A DNA stretch of 5,685 bases. It comes from WGMK01 sp046047315. GTDB taxonomy: Bacteria > Hydrogenedentota > Hydrogenedentia > Hydrogenedentales > JAEUWI01. The notes below the pieces were generated by a model. It was not told where the DNA came from. It saw only the letters and a program-made list of their open reading frames with translations, and ran no database searches. Location of the stretch: positions 1-5,685 of the forward strand of contig JBJOID010000071.1 in NCBI GenBank assembly GCA_046047315.1, read 5' to 3'. Of this stretch, positions 1 through 5,685 are shown piece after piece. The position numbers were made by a program, and so were the translations under genes. The first letter of the stretch is position 1. The number at the start of each line of letters is the position of its first letter.

Positions 1-864
1 CGTCGCTGGAGCACGCTGAGCGAGGCGGTTATCTCGAACAAGTCACCCTTGATTGGCAAGAGCATTCGCGACTCGAACTTCCGCGCCACCTACAACGCTG
101 CCGTGGTGGCGGTGCACCGGAACGGCGAGCGACTCAAGGGGCGCGTGGGCGACATCCGGCTGCGCAATGGCGACACGCTGCTCTTGCAGACCGGCCCCAA
201 CTTCGCCGCTGCCCACCGCGACAACGCGGACTTCTTCCTCGTGAGCGCCGTGGAGGATTCGCGCCCCACGCGGCACGAACGCTCCACGCTTTCGATCGTG
301 CTGCTGGGCGTTTTCATCGTGCTGCTGGTATCGGAAGTCTTCAGCACGGCCATCGCCGCCCTGCTCATCGCCGGGGCCATGGTAGCCAGCCGCTGCATCT
401 CGGTGTCCGATGCGCGCCAAAGCGTGGACTGGCAGACCATCATCACCATCGGCGCTTCCTTCGCCATAGGCGCCGCCATGGAAGCCTCCGGCGTGGTAAG
501 CCTGATCAGCGGCATGGTGGTGCAGGAGGGCGCGGCACTGCCGCCCTGGGTGGTCTTGCTCATCGTCTTTGTGGTCACGAGCATTTCCACCGAAATCATC
601 ACCAACAACGCCGCAGCCGTATTGATGTTCCCCTTCGCGGTGCGCATGGCGGATAACATCGGCGCCAGCCCCACACCTTTCGTGGTGGCCGTGTGCATCG
701 CCGCCTCGGCGGCCTTCGCCCTACCCATTGGTTACCAGACCCACCTGATGGTCTACGGCCCCGGCGGCTATCGTCTCACGGATTTCCTCAAGGTGGGCAT
801 CCCGCTGAACATACTGGTTTGCATCGTCAGCATGATCGTGATACCGCTTGTGTGGCCGTTCTAA
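1..864 (+). CDS. SLC13/DASS-family permease with TrkA-C domain, C-terminal part (5' end outside window)
   Basis: The frame is open from base 1 to TAA at 862-864, giving 287 residues of a protein whose family is usually near 600, so roughly the N-terminal half is missing. Residues about 10-66 read as a TrkA-C/RCK_C module: SPLIGKSIRD, then AAVVAVHRNGE, then the closing GDIRLRNGDTLLLQTGP. This soluble regulatory domain is typically inserted in the middle of SLC13-type carriers. After it come several hydrophobic segments (about 96-130, 135-165, 172-195, 220-240 and 257-286). The conserved stretch TEIITNNAAAVLMFPFA lies near residues 196-212, and LPIGYQTHLMVYGPGGY near 231-247. Both are hallmarks of the family's second transport repeat and substrate/sodium site. 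The protein should be an inner-membrane, cation-coupled carrier of anions such as dicarboxylates, sulfate or related solutes; the substrate cannot be read from this part. The next gene converges 21 bp downstream. The family call is firm, the substrate unknown. Confidence 0.92.
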   Translation, partial: RRWSTLSEAVISNKSPLIGKSIRDSNFRATYNAAVVAVHRNGERLKGRVGDIRLRNGDTLLLQTGPNFAAAHRDNADFFLVSAVEDSRPTRHERSTLSIVLLGVFIVLLVSEVFSTAIAALLIAGAMVASRCISVSDARQSVDWQTIITIGASFAIGAAMEASGVVSLISGMVVQEGAALPPWVVLLIVFVVTSISTEIITNNAAAVLMFPFAVRMADNIGASPTPFVVAVCIAASAAFALPIGYQTHLMVYGPGGYRLTDFLKVGIPLNILVCIVSMIVIPLVWPF

Positions 865-885
865 GCCACGCGGCTCACGCTTGAC

Positions 886-2802
886 TCAAACGACGAGCGA
901 TTCCCAGAGTCCATACTGCTCTTGCAGTTCGGCCTTCAGTTCCTCATAGCGCTTGGTGTGGGCTTCAAGCGTGGCGAAATCCGTGGGCGGAATGTACTGG
1001 AAGCCTTCCTCGAATTCGCGCACCATCGTCTCCAGTTCCTCGATCTTCTTCTCGAGGGCTTCCTGCTCGCGCTGGCGCTTGCGTTCCTCGTTGACGTTGG
1101 GCTTCTTCTTCTCGGCCTTCGCCACTGGCACGGGCTCCGGCTCCTTCTCCTTGCTCCTGCGTATCTTCAGCACATCCTTCGTCTTCTTCTCCTCGGCCGG
1201 CGCGGGAAGCTGCTCCTTCGCCAGTTTCTCCAGGTATTCCGTGTAGTTGCCCCGGAACACCGTGGCCTGGCCATTCTCGATAATCACCAGCTTGTCCACC
1301 AGCCGGTCGATGAGTTCGCGGTCGTGGCTGATCATCACGATGGAGCCGGGATACTCCTGCAGCGCCTGCTCCAGCGATTCACGCGACACGAGGTCGAGGT
1401 GGTTTGTAGGCTCGTCCAGCAGGATGAGGTTCGCTTCCCCGAGGATAAGCTGCGCCATCGTCACGCGCGCGGTCTCGCCGCCGCTCAGTGTGCGGATGGT
1501 CTTAAAGACGTCGTCACCCGTGAACAGAAAGCGCCCCAGAAATGTGCGAATCTGCTCGGGTGTCCACTTCGGCCGGGCCGAATGCACCTCGGTCAGGATG
1601 TCTGCATCCGGGTTCAGGTCGCCGTGGTTCTGGTCGTAATACCCCATCTTCACCTTGTTGCCCAGCGTCACCTCCCCCCCCAGGCCGGGATGCAGCCCCG
1701 CTATTTGGCGCAACAACGTCGTTTTGCCCGCGCCGTTGGGACCAATGATGCCGACGCGCTCGCCCCGATGAACCTGAAAAGAGACATCCTTGTAGAGCGT
1801 CAGCCCGTCATAGCCCATCGACATGCCCTGCACATCCAGCACCACCTGCCCGCTCCGGGCGATTTCGCCCAGCCCGAAGGACACCGCGGCCCGCTCCGTC
1901 TCCGGCGCTTCCACCAGGTCAATCTTTTCGATGCGCTTGATGCGGCTCTGCACCTGACGCGCCTTCGTGGCCTTGTAGCGGAACTTGTCGATAAAGACCT
2001 GTTCCTTGCGCAGGCGCTCCTGCTGGTTCTCATACTCCCGCTGCTGTTGCTCGCGGATGAGCACCTTGGCCTTGGCGTATTGATCGTAGTTGCCGGTATA
2101 GCTGCGTATCTCTCCGCGCTCCAGTTCAAGGATGCGGGTGGCCACATGGTTCAGGGTGCGTCGGTCGTGCGAAATCACGAAGACCGTGCCCTCGCAGGTT
2201 TGCAGGTAGGACTCCAGCCACTCGCGCGCTTCGAGGTCCAGGTGGTTCTCCGGCTCGTCCAGCAGCAGCAGGTCGGCGTCCTGCAAAAGAACCAAGGCCA
2301 GCATCAGCCGCGTGCGCTGACCGCCGCTCAGCGCCTTGAAGGGTAGCTCGAAATCCTCCAGTGTGAAGCCCAAGCCATGCAGCACCTGCTTGATTCGCGT
2401 GCGAAACTCATACCCACCCCGGTGGATGAAGGCTTCCTGCACATGGCTGTACTCCTCGAGCACATCCTCCCCCGCCGCCATCCGGTGCTCCAGATCACTG
2501 AGCTGCTTTTCCATCGCGATCACGTCGTCAAAGGAATGCAGCACCACCTCGAAGATGGTCATCTCGGAGGCAATGCGCGGAATCTGCGCCAGCGCCGCGA
2601 TACGCTGCTTGCGCATCCGCTCCACCGTGCCGCTGTCCGGCTCCATCTCCCCCATAATGATGCGAAAGATGGTGGACTTGCCCGTGCCGTTCCGCCCAAT
2701 CAGTCCAATGCGCTCCCCCACCTCGATGCGAAGATCCACGTCGGACAGCACCGGCTGGCCCGAGAACGACTTGTTTACTTTTTCCAGGCGGACAAGGCTC
2801 AT
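886..2802 (-). CDS. ABC-F family ATPase (YheS/Uup-like), probable ribosome-associated translation factor
   Basis: This is a complete gene of 638 residues starting at ATG 2802 and ending in TGA. It has two ABC ATPase domains and no membrane segment. Domain 1 has Walker A GRNGTGKS (36-43), LSGGQ (158-162), Walker B with DEPENHLD (182-189) and switch His212. Domain 2 has Walker A GPNGAGKT (354-361), LSGGE (439-443), DEPTNHLD (463-470) and His493. The linker (about 240-300) is rich in Glu, Gln, Arg and Lys and contains FIDKFRYKATKARQVQSRIK, the usual P-site-tether region of ABC-F proteins. A Lys/Glu-rich coiled-coil tail (about 530-638) matches the layout of E. coli YheS (637 residues) and Uup (635). 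Known ABC-F proteins bind the ribosomal E site and adjust translation; some give antibiotic resistance, but nothing here marks a resistance type. An alternative GTG start at 2808 adds two residues, but it sits only about one base from the Shine-Dalgarno, so ATG 2802 is preferred. The Thr-to-Glu change in the first DEPTNHLD motif is unusual. Confidence 0.95.
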   Translation of the reverse strand: MSLVRLEKVNKSFSGQPVLSDVDLRIEVGERIGLIGRNGTGKSTIFRIIMGEMEPDSGTVERMRKQRIAALAQIPRIASEMTIFEVVLHSFDDVIAMEKQLSDLEHRMAAGEDVLEEYSHVQEAFIHRGGYEFRTRIKQVLHGLGFTLEDFELPFKALSGGQRTRLMLALVLLQDADLLLLDEPENHLDLEAREWLESYLQTCEGTVFVISHDRRTLNHVATRILELERGEIRSYTGNYDQYAKAKVLIREQQQREYENQQERLRKEQVFIDKFRYKATKARQVQSRIKRIEKIDLVEAPETERAAVSFGLGEIARSGQVVLDVQGMSMGYDGLTLYKDVSFQVHRGERVGIIGPNGAGKTTLLRQIAGLHPGLGGEVTLGNKVKMGYYDQNHGDLNPDADILTEVHSARPKWTPEQIRTFLGRFLFTGDDVFKTIRTLSGGETARVTMAQLILGEANLILLDEPTNHLDLVSRESLEQALQEYPGSIVMISHDRELIDRLVDKLVIIENGQATVFRGNYTEYLEKLAKEQLPAPAEEKKTKDVLKIRRSKEKEPEPVPVAKAEKKKPNVNEERKRQREQEALEKKIEELETMVREFEEGFQYIPPTDFATLEAHTKRYEELKAELQEQYGLWESLVV

Positions 2803-2809
2803 GAACACA

Positions 2810-2816
2810 CTTCTCT
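2810..2816 (-). promoter_or_regulatory. Ribosome binding site of the ABC-F gene
   Basis: On the - strand AGAGAAG lies 7 bases upstream of ATG 2802, which is good Shine-Dalgarno spacing. It nearly touches the alternative GTG at 2808, so it decides the start in favour of ATG. Confidence 0.65.
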
Positions 2817-2840
2817 TTGGGATGGGTGGGGAAGAACCGC

Positions 2841-2869
2841 ATTATAGCGCACACGCAGGCACAACGGAA
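2841..2869 (-). promoter_or_regulatory. Candidate sigma70-type promoter of the ABC-F gene
   Basis: The - strand carries a perfect TATAAT at 2846-2841. With a 17-bp spacer the -35 position is TTCCGT (2869-2864), which matches TTGACA only weakly. Transcription would start near 2834 and leave a leader of about 30 bases before ATG 2802. The AT-rich -10 stands out in GC-rich surroundings and is correctly placed, but the -35 is poor and no extended -10 TGn is present. This is a prediction only. Confidence 0.5.
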
Positions 2870-2941
2870 AACCCGGGGCTACGTTGCCGAAGGTGGTAAA
2901 GCAAGGCAAGCCACAAGGGGCCATCAAGTAAACGGACGGAA

Positions 2942-3081
2942 GAACATCCCCCGCCCTTTGGGCACCCCTTCAAAGGGGGAGATCGCGTCTCTCGCCTTCA
3001 TCCAGAATAGGTGCAGTCTGATGTCCCCCTTTGAAGGGGGTGTCATGCAGGGGCGTTCCCCCTGCATGACGGGGGATGTTC
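2942..3081. repeat. 140-bp palindromic intergenic element with 12-bp terminal inverted repeats (MITE/REP-like)
   Basis: The ends are perfect 12-bp inverted repeats, GAACATCCCCCG at 2942-2953 and its complement at 3070-3081. Inside the left end is a small hairpin GCCC-TTT-GGGC (2953-2963). Inside the right end is a perfect 12-bp hairpin (3042-3070). Between them CCCCTTCAAAGGGGGA (2965-2980) is exactly complementary to 3024-3039, and each of these arms can also fold on itself (CCCCTT-CA-AAGGGG). A 43-base centre (2981-3023) shows no symmetry and no convincing reading frame. The order is terminal repeat, hairpin, inner repeat, centre, inner repeat, hairpin, terminal repeat. This resembles a non-autonomous element or a composite REP. 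No clear target-site duplication is seen. Lying just past the stop of the upstream gene, its transcript could also end or protect that mRNA. The structure is directly seen; its mobility is inferred. Confidence 0.75.
3042..3070. repeat. Perfect 12-bp stem-loop within the palindromic element, possible transcript-end hairpin
   Basis: GTCATGCAGGGG at 3042-3053 pairs perfectly with CCCCTGCATGAC at 3059-3070 around a 5-base loop (CGTTC). For the - strand propeller gene it begins 26 bases past the TAA. It is GC-rich, but no T-run follows on either strand, so it is not a standard intrinsic terminator. A role in mRNA 3'-end protection or in the biology of the repeat element is equally possible. Confidence 0.6.
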
Positions 3082-3096
3082 AATCCTCGCCAATCA

Positions 3097-4095
3097 TTAC
3101 GAGCTTGCGCAGAAGCCGTCCTCGCCACTCTCGCAGGGTACGATGCCGCGCAGGTTGTAGAGCTGGATAAGGCGGAGCAGTTCGGATAGGTCGATGACTC
3201 CGTCACCGTCCAGGTAATCCGCCGCGTGCGCCGGGCAGCCGCTCGACAGCTTGGAATCGTCCTCGGGCAGGTAACCGTCCTCCGTCTCATCGGGGTCAAC
3301 AGCGCAGTCGTAGCCGCCGGCGTTGTAGAACTGAATCAATCGAACCAGTTCGGAAAGGTTGAGACTTCCGTCGCCATTAGAGTCCGCGTTGTGCAGCGGA
3401 CGCGCTTCGGAAATCTGTCGCAGCAATTCGACCCTCGACAAGGCGCCGTCATCGTTCAGGTCTAACGCGTCGAAGTCCTCGGGCGAACCGCTCTGCATCC
3501 CGGCGTATTCGCTTTCATCCAGTTTGCCATCCTGATTGAAGTCCAGGCCGGGCAGGGCGAGCAGCGTTATGCGCGCAGCCGCAGCATTGCTCTCCCCTTC
3601 CGCCGCACCTTCTTCGCTCCCCTCACTCCCACCTTCAACCGTGCCTTCAATATCGCCCTCAGCATTCCCTTCGAGGCTACCTTCCGCATCGCCCTCGATG
3701 CCGCCTTCGCTGCTGCCCTCTACATCACCCTCAGTGGCTCCCTCATTCGCACCCTCGGCAGAGCCCTCTATTGTCCCTTCCCCATCTGTAAAACCTTCCA
3801 CCGTCCCCTCTCCCTCTACCGCGCCTTCTTCTCCCCCCTCACCTTCTGCATTACCTTCCAAATCACCCTCTCCCTCCGGCGCGCATTCGTCAATGGGAAG
3901 CACCATTCCCACGTATCCCTCGAAGACGATGCTCTTGCCGTCGGGGGAGAATCGCGAGGCGCCATACGTCGGGTAGTCAAACACCTTGATGATTGCTCCC
4001 GAGGCCACATCGGCCACGGCAATAGGGGTAAGGAGCTGCTCGCGATACACTCCGTTCGTACTCGCAATCTCGCCGTCAATGTAGCCCCTGGCCAT
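3097..4095 (-). CDS. C-terminal part of a beta-propeller protein: last propeller units, Glu-Gly linker, EF-hand/dockerin-like domains
   Basis: The frame runs from ATG 4095 to TAA and gives 332 residues, but it is very probably the continuation of the open frame upstream. It lies in the same phase and is separated only by the TGA at 4135-4137 and 13 sense codons. Those codons plus residues 1-70 continue the propeller pattern (FALSDDGTRVLMA, IAVADVASGAII, FSPDGKSIVFEG). No Shine-Dalgarno or signal peptide is seen at ATG 4095. Residues 74-167 are a Glu-Gly repeat linker. Two classical EF-hand loops follow: DFNQDGKLDESE (185-196) and DLNDDGALSRVE (212-223). A tandem pair of longer units comes next: DSNGDGSLNLSE with LVRLIQFYN (238-258) and YLDGDGVIDLSE with LLRLIQLYN (294-314). 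The last loop has Tyr in place of its first Asp. Cys264, 287, 321 and 329 flank the pair and could form disulfides. The protein is likely exported, calcium-binding and possibly a surface or protein-docking tail. Its exact role is not recognised. Confidence 0.7.
   Translation of the reverse strand: MARGYIDGEIASTNGVYREQLLTPIAVADVASGAIIKVFDYPTYGASRFSPDGKSIVFEGYVGMVLPIDECAPEGEGDLEGNAEGEGGEEGAVEGEGTVEGFTDGEGTIEGSAEGANEGATEGDVEGSSEGGIEGDAEGSLEGNAEGDIEGTVEGGSEGSEEGAAEGESNAAAARITLLALPGLDFNQDGKLDESEYAGMQSGSPEDFDALDLNDDGALSRVELLRQISEARPLHNADSNGDGSLNLSELVRLIQFYNAGGYDCAVDPDETEDGYLPEDDSKLSSGCPAHAADYLDGDGVIDLSELLRLIQLYNLRGIVPCESGEDGFCASS
3595..3876 (-). repeat. Degenerate 12-bp tandem repeat encoding the Glu-Gly (xxEG) linker
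   Basis: The tract encodes residues 74-167 of the downstream open frame. It contains 25 Glu-Gly pairs, and from residue 106 to 167 the pair recurs every four residues sixteen times without a break, a 12-bp DNA period. The two variable positions are mostly small, hydroxyl, acidic or aliphatic residues. The Glu codons alternate between GAA and GAG and the spacer codons differ, so DNA identity between units is low. This suggests an old or protein-selected repeat, not recent slippage. The + strand is strikingly pyrimidine-rich here. It probably forms an acidic, flexible linker between the propeller and the EF-hand region. Confidence 0.85.
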
Positions 4096-4134
4096 AAGTA
4101 CCCGAGTCCCGTCATCCGAGAGCGCGAAGCCCGA

Positions 4135-4137
4135 TCA
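4135..4137 (-). other. In-frame TGA interrupting the beta-propeller reading frame
   Basis: On the - strand the upstream frame reads ...AALAGEG, then TGA, then SGFALSDDGTRVL, then the ATG at 4095. All are in one phase, because the TGA and the ATG are 42 bases apart. The sequence after the TGA is a typical propeller strand-turn (compare DISPDGGKVLVS earlier in the same protein), so translation was meant to continue. Single changes from CGA (Arg), GGA (Gly) or TGG (Trp) would each explain the TGA. The ABC-F gene ends normally in TGA, which argues against a genome-wide TGA reassignment. No convincing SECIS-like hairpin follows. Confidence 0.85.
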
Positions 4138-5685
4138 GCCTTCTCCGGCAAGGGCTGCGAAGTCCTGCAACAGAGAACCGTTCATCGCGTCATAGACGGC
4201 GGTGCCGCCTTCGCCGGACAGCGCCACCAGGAAGCGCTCGGCGGCGATGCTGCTCGCGAGTACGTTGATGTCGCCCGGCATGGTGACGGCATCCCCTGCG
4301 GTCAGGGTCTCCACCTGGAATATCTCAACCGCATTCCCTGAAGCCCGCAGCATGCGGGTTGGGGAGCCCGGAAGGAACGCGGTCTCATAGACCTCGTTAA
4401 ACACGCGGGTCATATCGTCCTGCAAATCGAAGAGCATGGTTCGCCCGTTGAGTTGATAGCGGAGATAGCGGTTATCGGGCGAGAAGTCCAAGCGCGGGAC
4501 ATTAGAGATTGAGGGAGGTCCGAAAAGCGTGCTGTCGACAGGCGTTCCCGTGGCGGCGTCACGCACCACCACGAAGTCCTCTTCCCAGGAAGCAAGCAAA
4601 CTGCCATCATTGGAAATGCCAAGGCTGGTAATGTCGTGGTCGGCTTCTGTTGGAATCAATAACGGCTCCTGCCCTTGATGCCGCACCACCAGCACGTCGC
4701 GCGGATAGGCATCCGAGAAGACGGAATCTTCGCCATTCCAACGATGCGCGACGGAGACGTTCGTGCTCAGGTCGGCGCTGTAGCGCGCGCCCGCTCCATG
4801 AATGAACTCCTGCACGAGGCTGCCATCGGCCGTGTCGTAAACTCTGGTGCGATATCCTTGGGCGACGCCGAATCGGCTGCCATCGGCGGAGATGGAAATC
4901 CAACCCGCAGCGAAGCCGTCGCCCGCGGGAATGGTATACAGCGTCGCAAGCGTATCAACATCGGCCACGACGATGGGGTCATCTTGTCCGCCCCCAAGCA
5001 CAAGGACCGAACCATCGGAATCCCACGAACCCGGCGCAGTCAACGGTGAGGGTTGTTCCACGAGAAGTTCACCCGTGGCGGCATCCCACACCAGGATAGT
5101 GTCGCTTGCACCGATAACGCGGGAACCATCCCGGGAGAAGCGGTAGGACAAATTATGAATCTCAGCCTTGCCCGGGTCTTCCAGCGAGAGCAGCAGTGTG
5201 CCCGTGCCAGCGTCACGTATATCGCGGCTAACCAGTACCTTGCCGCCATCGGGAGAAATGTCCATCAGCACACCGGGGACCATGTTCAGTGAGTTGCTTC
5301 TATCGCCGGTTAGCGCGTCGATGTATTGAACAGACACCGATGCCGTGACTCGCACGGTAGCGTATCGATTGGTGGGTAAATAGCGAATCTGATTCTGGGT
5401 CTCCGTGTACAGAGTTCCTCCAGACACGCACGTTACGAGGTCTCCGGATGCGACGTTCCACAGGCAAAGTCTCCCATCCTCGTGGCCCGCCAACACCGTT
5501 GATGCGTCATCGTCAACAGCCACGTGGTTTACCGATAGCAGGGGATCACCAACACCACGGTCCAGCGACTGAAGAATCTTGCCGGACTCAACATCCGCGA
5601 CGATGACCTGAGTCCTCGAGTTGAATACGACGGTGTTACCATCCGGTGTCAGCTCCACCACGTGGGTTGAGTTGATATTTGGATA
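4135..5685 (-). CDS. WD40-like beta-propeller protein, N-terminal/central part (5' end outside window; ends at premature in-frame TGA)
   Basis: The frame is open from the window edge at 5685 to TGA, giving 516 codons. A GTG at 5661 could be read as a start, but the codons before it (YPNINSTH) run directly into a propeller strand (VVELTPDGNTVVF), so the true start lies outside the window. The protein is built of about twelve units of 35-45 residues. Each has a turn of the type SPDG/SNDG/SADG followed by a strand ending in V-x-D-x-x-(S/T)-G. Examples, numbered from the GTG, are ELTPDGNTVVF (3-13), DISPDGGKVLVS (134-145), LVWDAATGELL (190-200), SISADGSRFGV (256-266), GISNDGSLLAS (348-358) and DFSPDNRYLRY (392-402). 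With the two units after the TGA the total reaches about 14, which would fit two seven-bladed propellers. No enzyme motif is seen. Such proteins usually act as binding or scaffold modules. With the EF-hand tail downstream it is probably extracytoplasmic, but the signal peptide is not in view. Confidence 0.8.
   Translation of the reverse strand, partial: YPNINSTHVVELTPDGNTVVFNSRTQVIVADVESGKILQSLDRGVGDPLLSVNHVAVDDDASTVLAGHEDGRLCLWNVASGDLVTCVSGGTLYTETQNQIRYLPTNRYATVRVTASVSVQYIDALTGDRSNSLNMVPGVLMDISPDGGKVLVSRDIRDAGTGTLLLSLEDPGKAEIHNLSYRFSRDGSRVIGASDTILVWDAATGELLVEQPSPLTAPGSWDSDGSVLVLGGGQDDPIVVADVDTLATLYTIPAGDGFAAGWISISADGSRFGVAQGYRTRVYDTADGSLVQEFIHGAGARYSADLSTNVSVAHRWNGEDSVFSDAYPRDVLVVRHQGQEPLLIPTEADHDITSLGISNDGSLLASWEEDFVVVRDAATGTPVDSTLFGPPSISNVPRLDFSPDNRYLRYQLNGRTMLFDLQDDMTRVFNEVYETAFLPGSPTRMLRASGNAVEIFQVETLTAGDAVTMPGDINVLASSIAAERFLVALSGEGGTAVYDAMNGSLLQDFAALAGEG

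Noticed and set aside
90..728. 212-codon open frame on the - strand opposite the permease gene
   Set aside because: It is antisense to conserved transporter sequence, has a composition typical of shadow frames (many Met, Thr, Ser) and no domain signature.
864..875. Small hairpin AGCC-ACGC-GGCT between the two convergent stop codons, as a bidirectional terminator
   Set aside because: The stem has only four base pairs and no T-run follows on either strand, so it cannot be supported as a terminator.
922..2346. 474-codon open frame on the + strand opposite the ABC-F gene
   Set aside because: It lies entirely antisense to a clear ABC-F gene. Its His/Leu/Gln-rich translation is the typical shadow of a GC-biased gene, with no recognisable domain.
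2808..2808. GTG at 2808 as the ABC-F start
   Set aside because: It would be about one base from the Shine-Dalgarno AGAGAAG, while ATG 2802 has a proper 7-base spacing and begins the family-typical sequence MSLVRLEKV.
3536..3976. 146-codon Pro/Ser-rich + strand open frame
   Set aside because: It is the complement of the Glu-Gly repeat tract. The PS-rich pattern arises automatically from reversing the xxEG codons.
4098..4137. Selenocysteine insertion at the in-frame TGA
   Set aside because: No stable SECIS-like hairpin can be drawn just after the TGA, and a loop of a beta-propeller is not a redox site. A nonsense mutation or sequence error is simpler.
5661..5661. GTG at 5661 as the true start of the propeller gene
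   Set aside because: The frame stays open to the window edge, the GTG falls within a propeller strand, and no signal peptide or convincing ribosome binding site is seen there.

Overview
The window is GC-rich bacterial DNA with dense, strongly codon-biased genes. It holds the 3' part of a + strand membrane transporter gene, a complete - strand ABC-F ATPase gene, a short intergenic region dominated by a palindromic repeat element, and the 3' part of a large - strand beta-propeller gene. No mobile-element gene, RNA gene, CRISPR array or phage gene is visible. The organism cannot be named from the sequence. The C-terminal architecture of the propeller protein (a long Glu-Gly linker, then paired EF-hand/dockerin-like units of the type SELxRLIQxYN) recalls secreted proteins of environmental lineages such as Hydrogenedentota, Lentisphaerota and Planctomycetota. 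That assignment is from memory and is low confidence.

Layout. Positions 1-864 (+) encode the C-terminal half of an SLC13/DASS-type permease with a soluble TrkA-C (RCK_C) module. Its stop lies 21 bp from the stop of the convergent ABC-F gene (- strand, start ATG at 2802, stop at 886). The ABC-F product is 638 residues long, with two ATPase domains, a P-site-tether-type linker and a charged coiled-coil tail, closest in layout to YheS/Uup. Its start is supported by a Shine-Dalgarno-like AGAGAAG and a perfect TATAAT -10 box upstream.

Positions 2942-3081 form a compact, symmetric repeat element. It has perfect 12-bp terminal inverted repeats, two internal hairpins and a nested 16-bp inverted repeat whose arms are themselves palindromic. 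It begins 15 bp past the stop of the upstream gene, so it may be a non-autonomous (MITE/REP-like) element, a transcript-end structure, or both.

Positions 3097-5685 (-) are one continuous reading frame interrupted by a single in-frame TGA at 4135-4137. Before the TGA are about twelve WD40-like beta-propeller units. After it the propeller pattern resumes at once, followed by the Glu-Gly tract, two classical EF-hands and a tandem pair of EF-hand/dockerin-like units, ending in TAA. The two open frames are best read as one exported protein gene that is either broken by a nonsense mutation, affected by a sequence error, or read through. No pathway links the three genes; this looks like an ordinary chromosomal neighbourhood. 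The items most worth a second look are the in-frame TGA and the 140-bp palindromic element.
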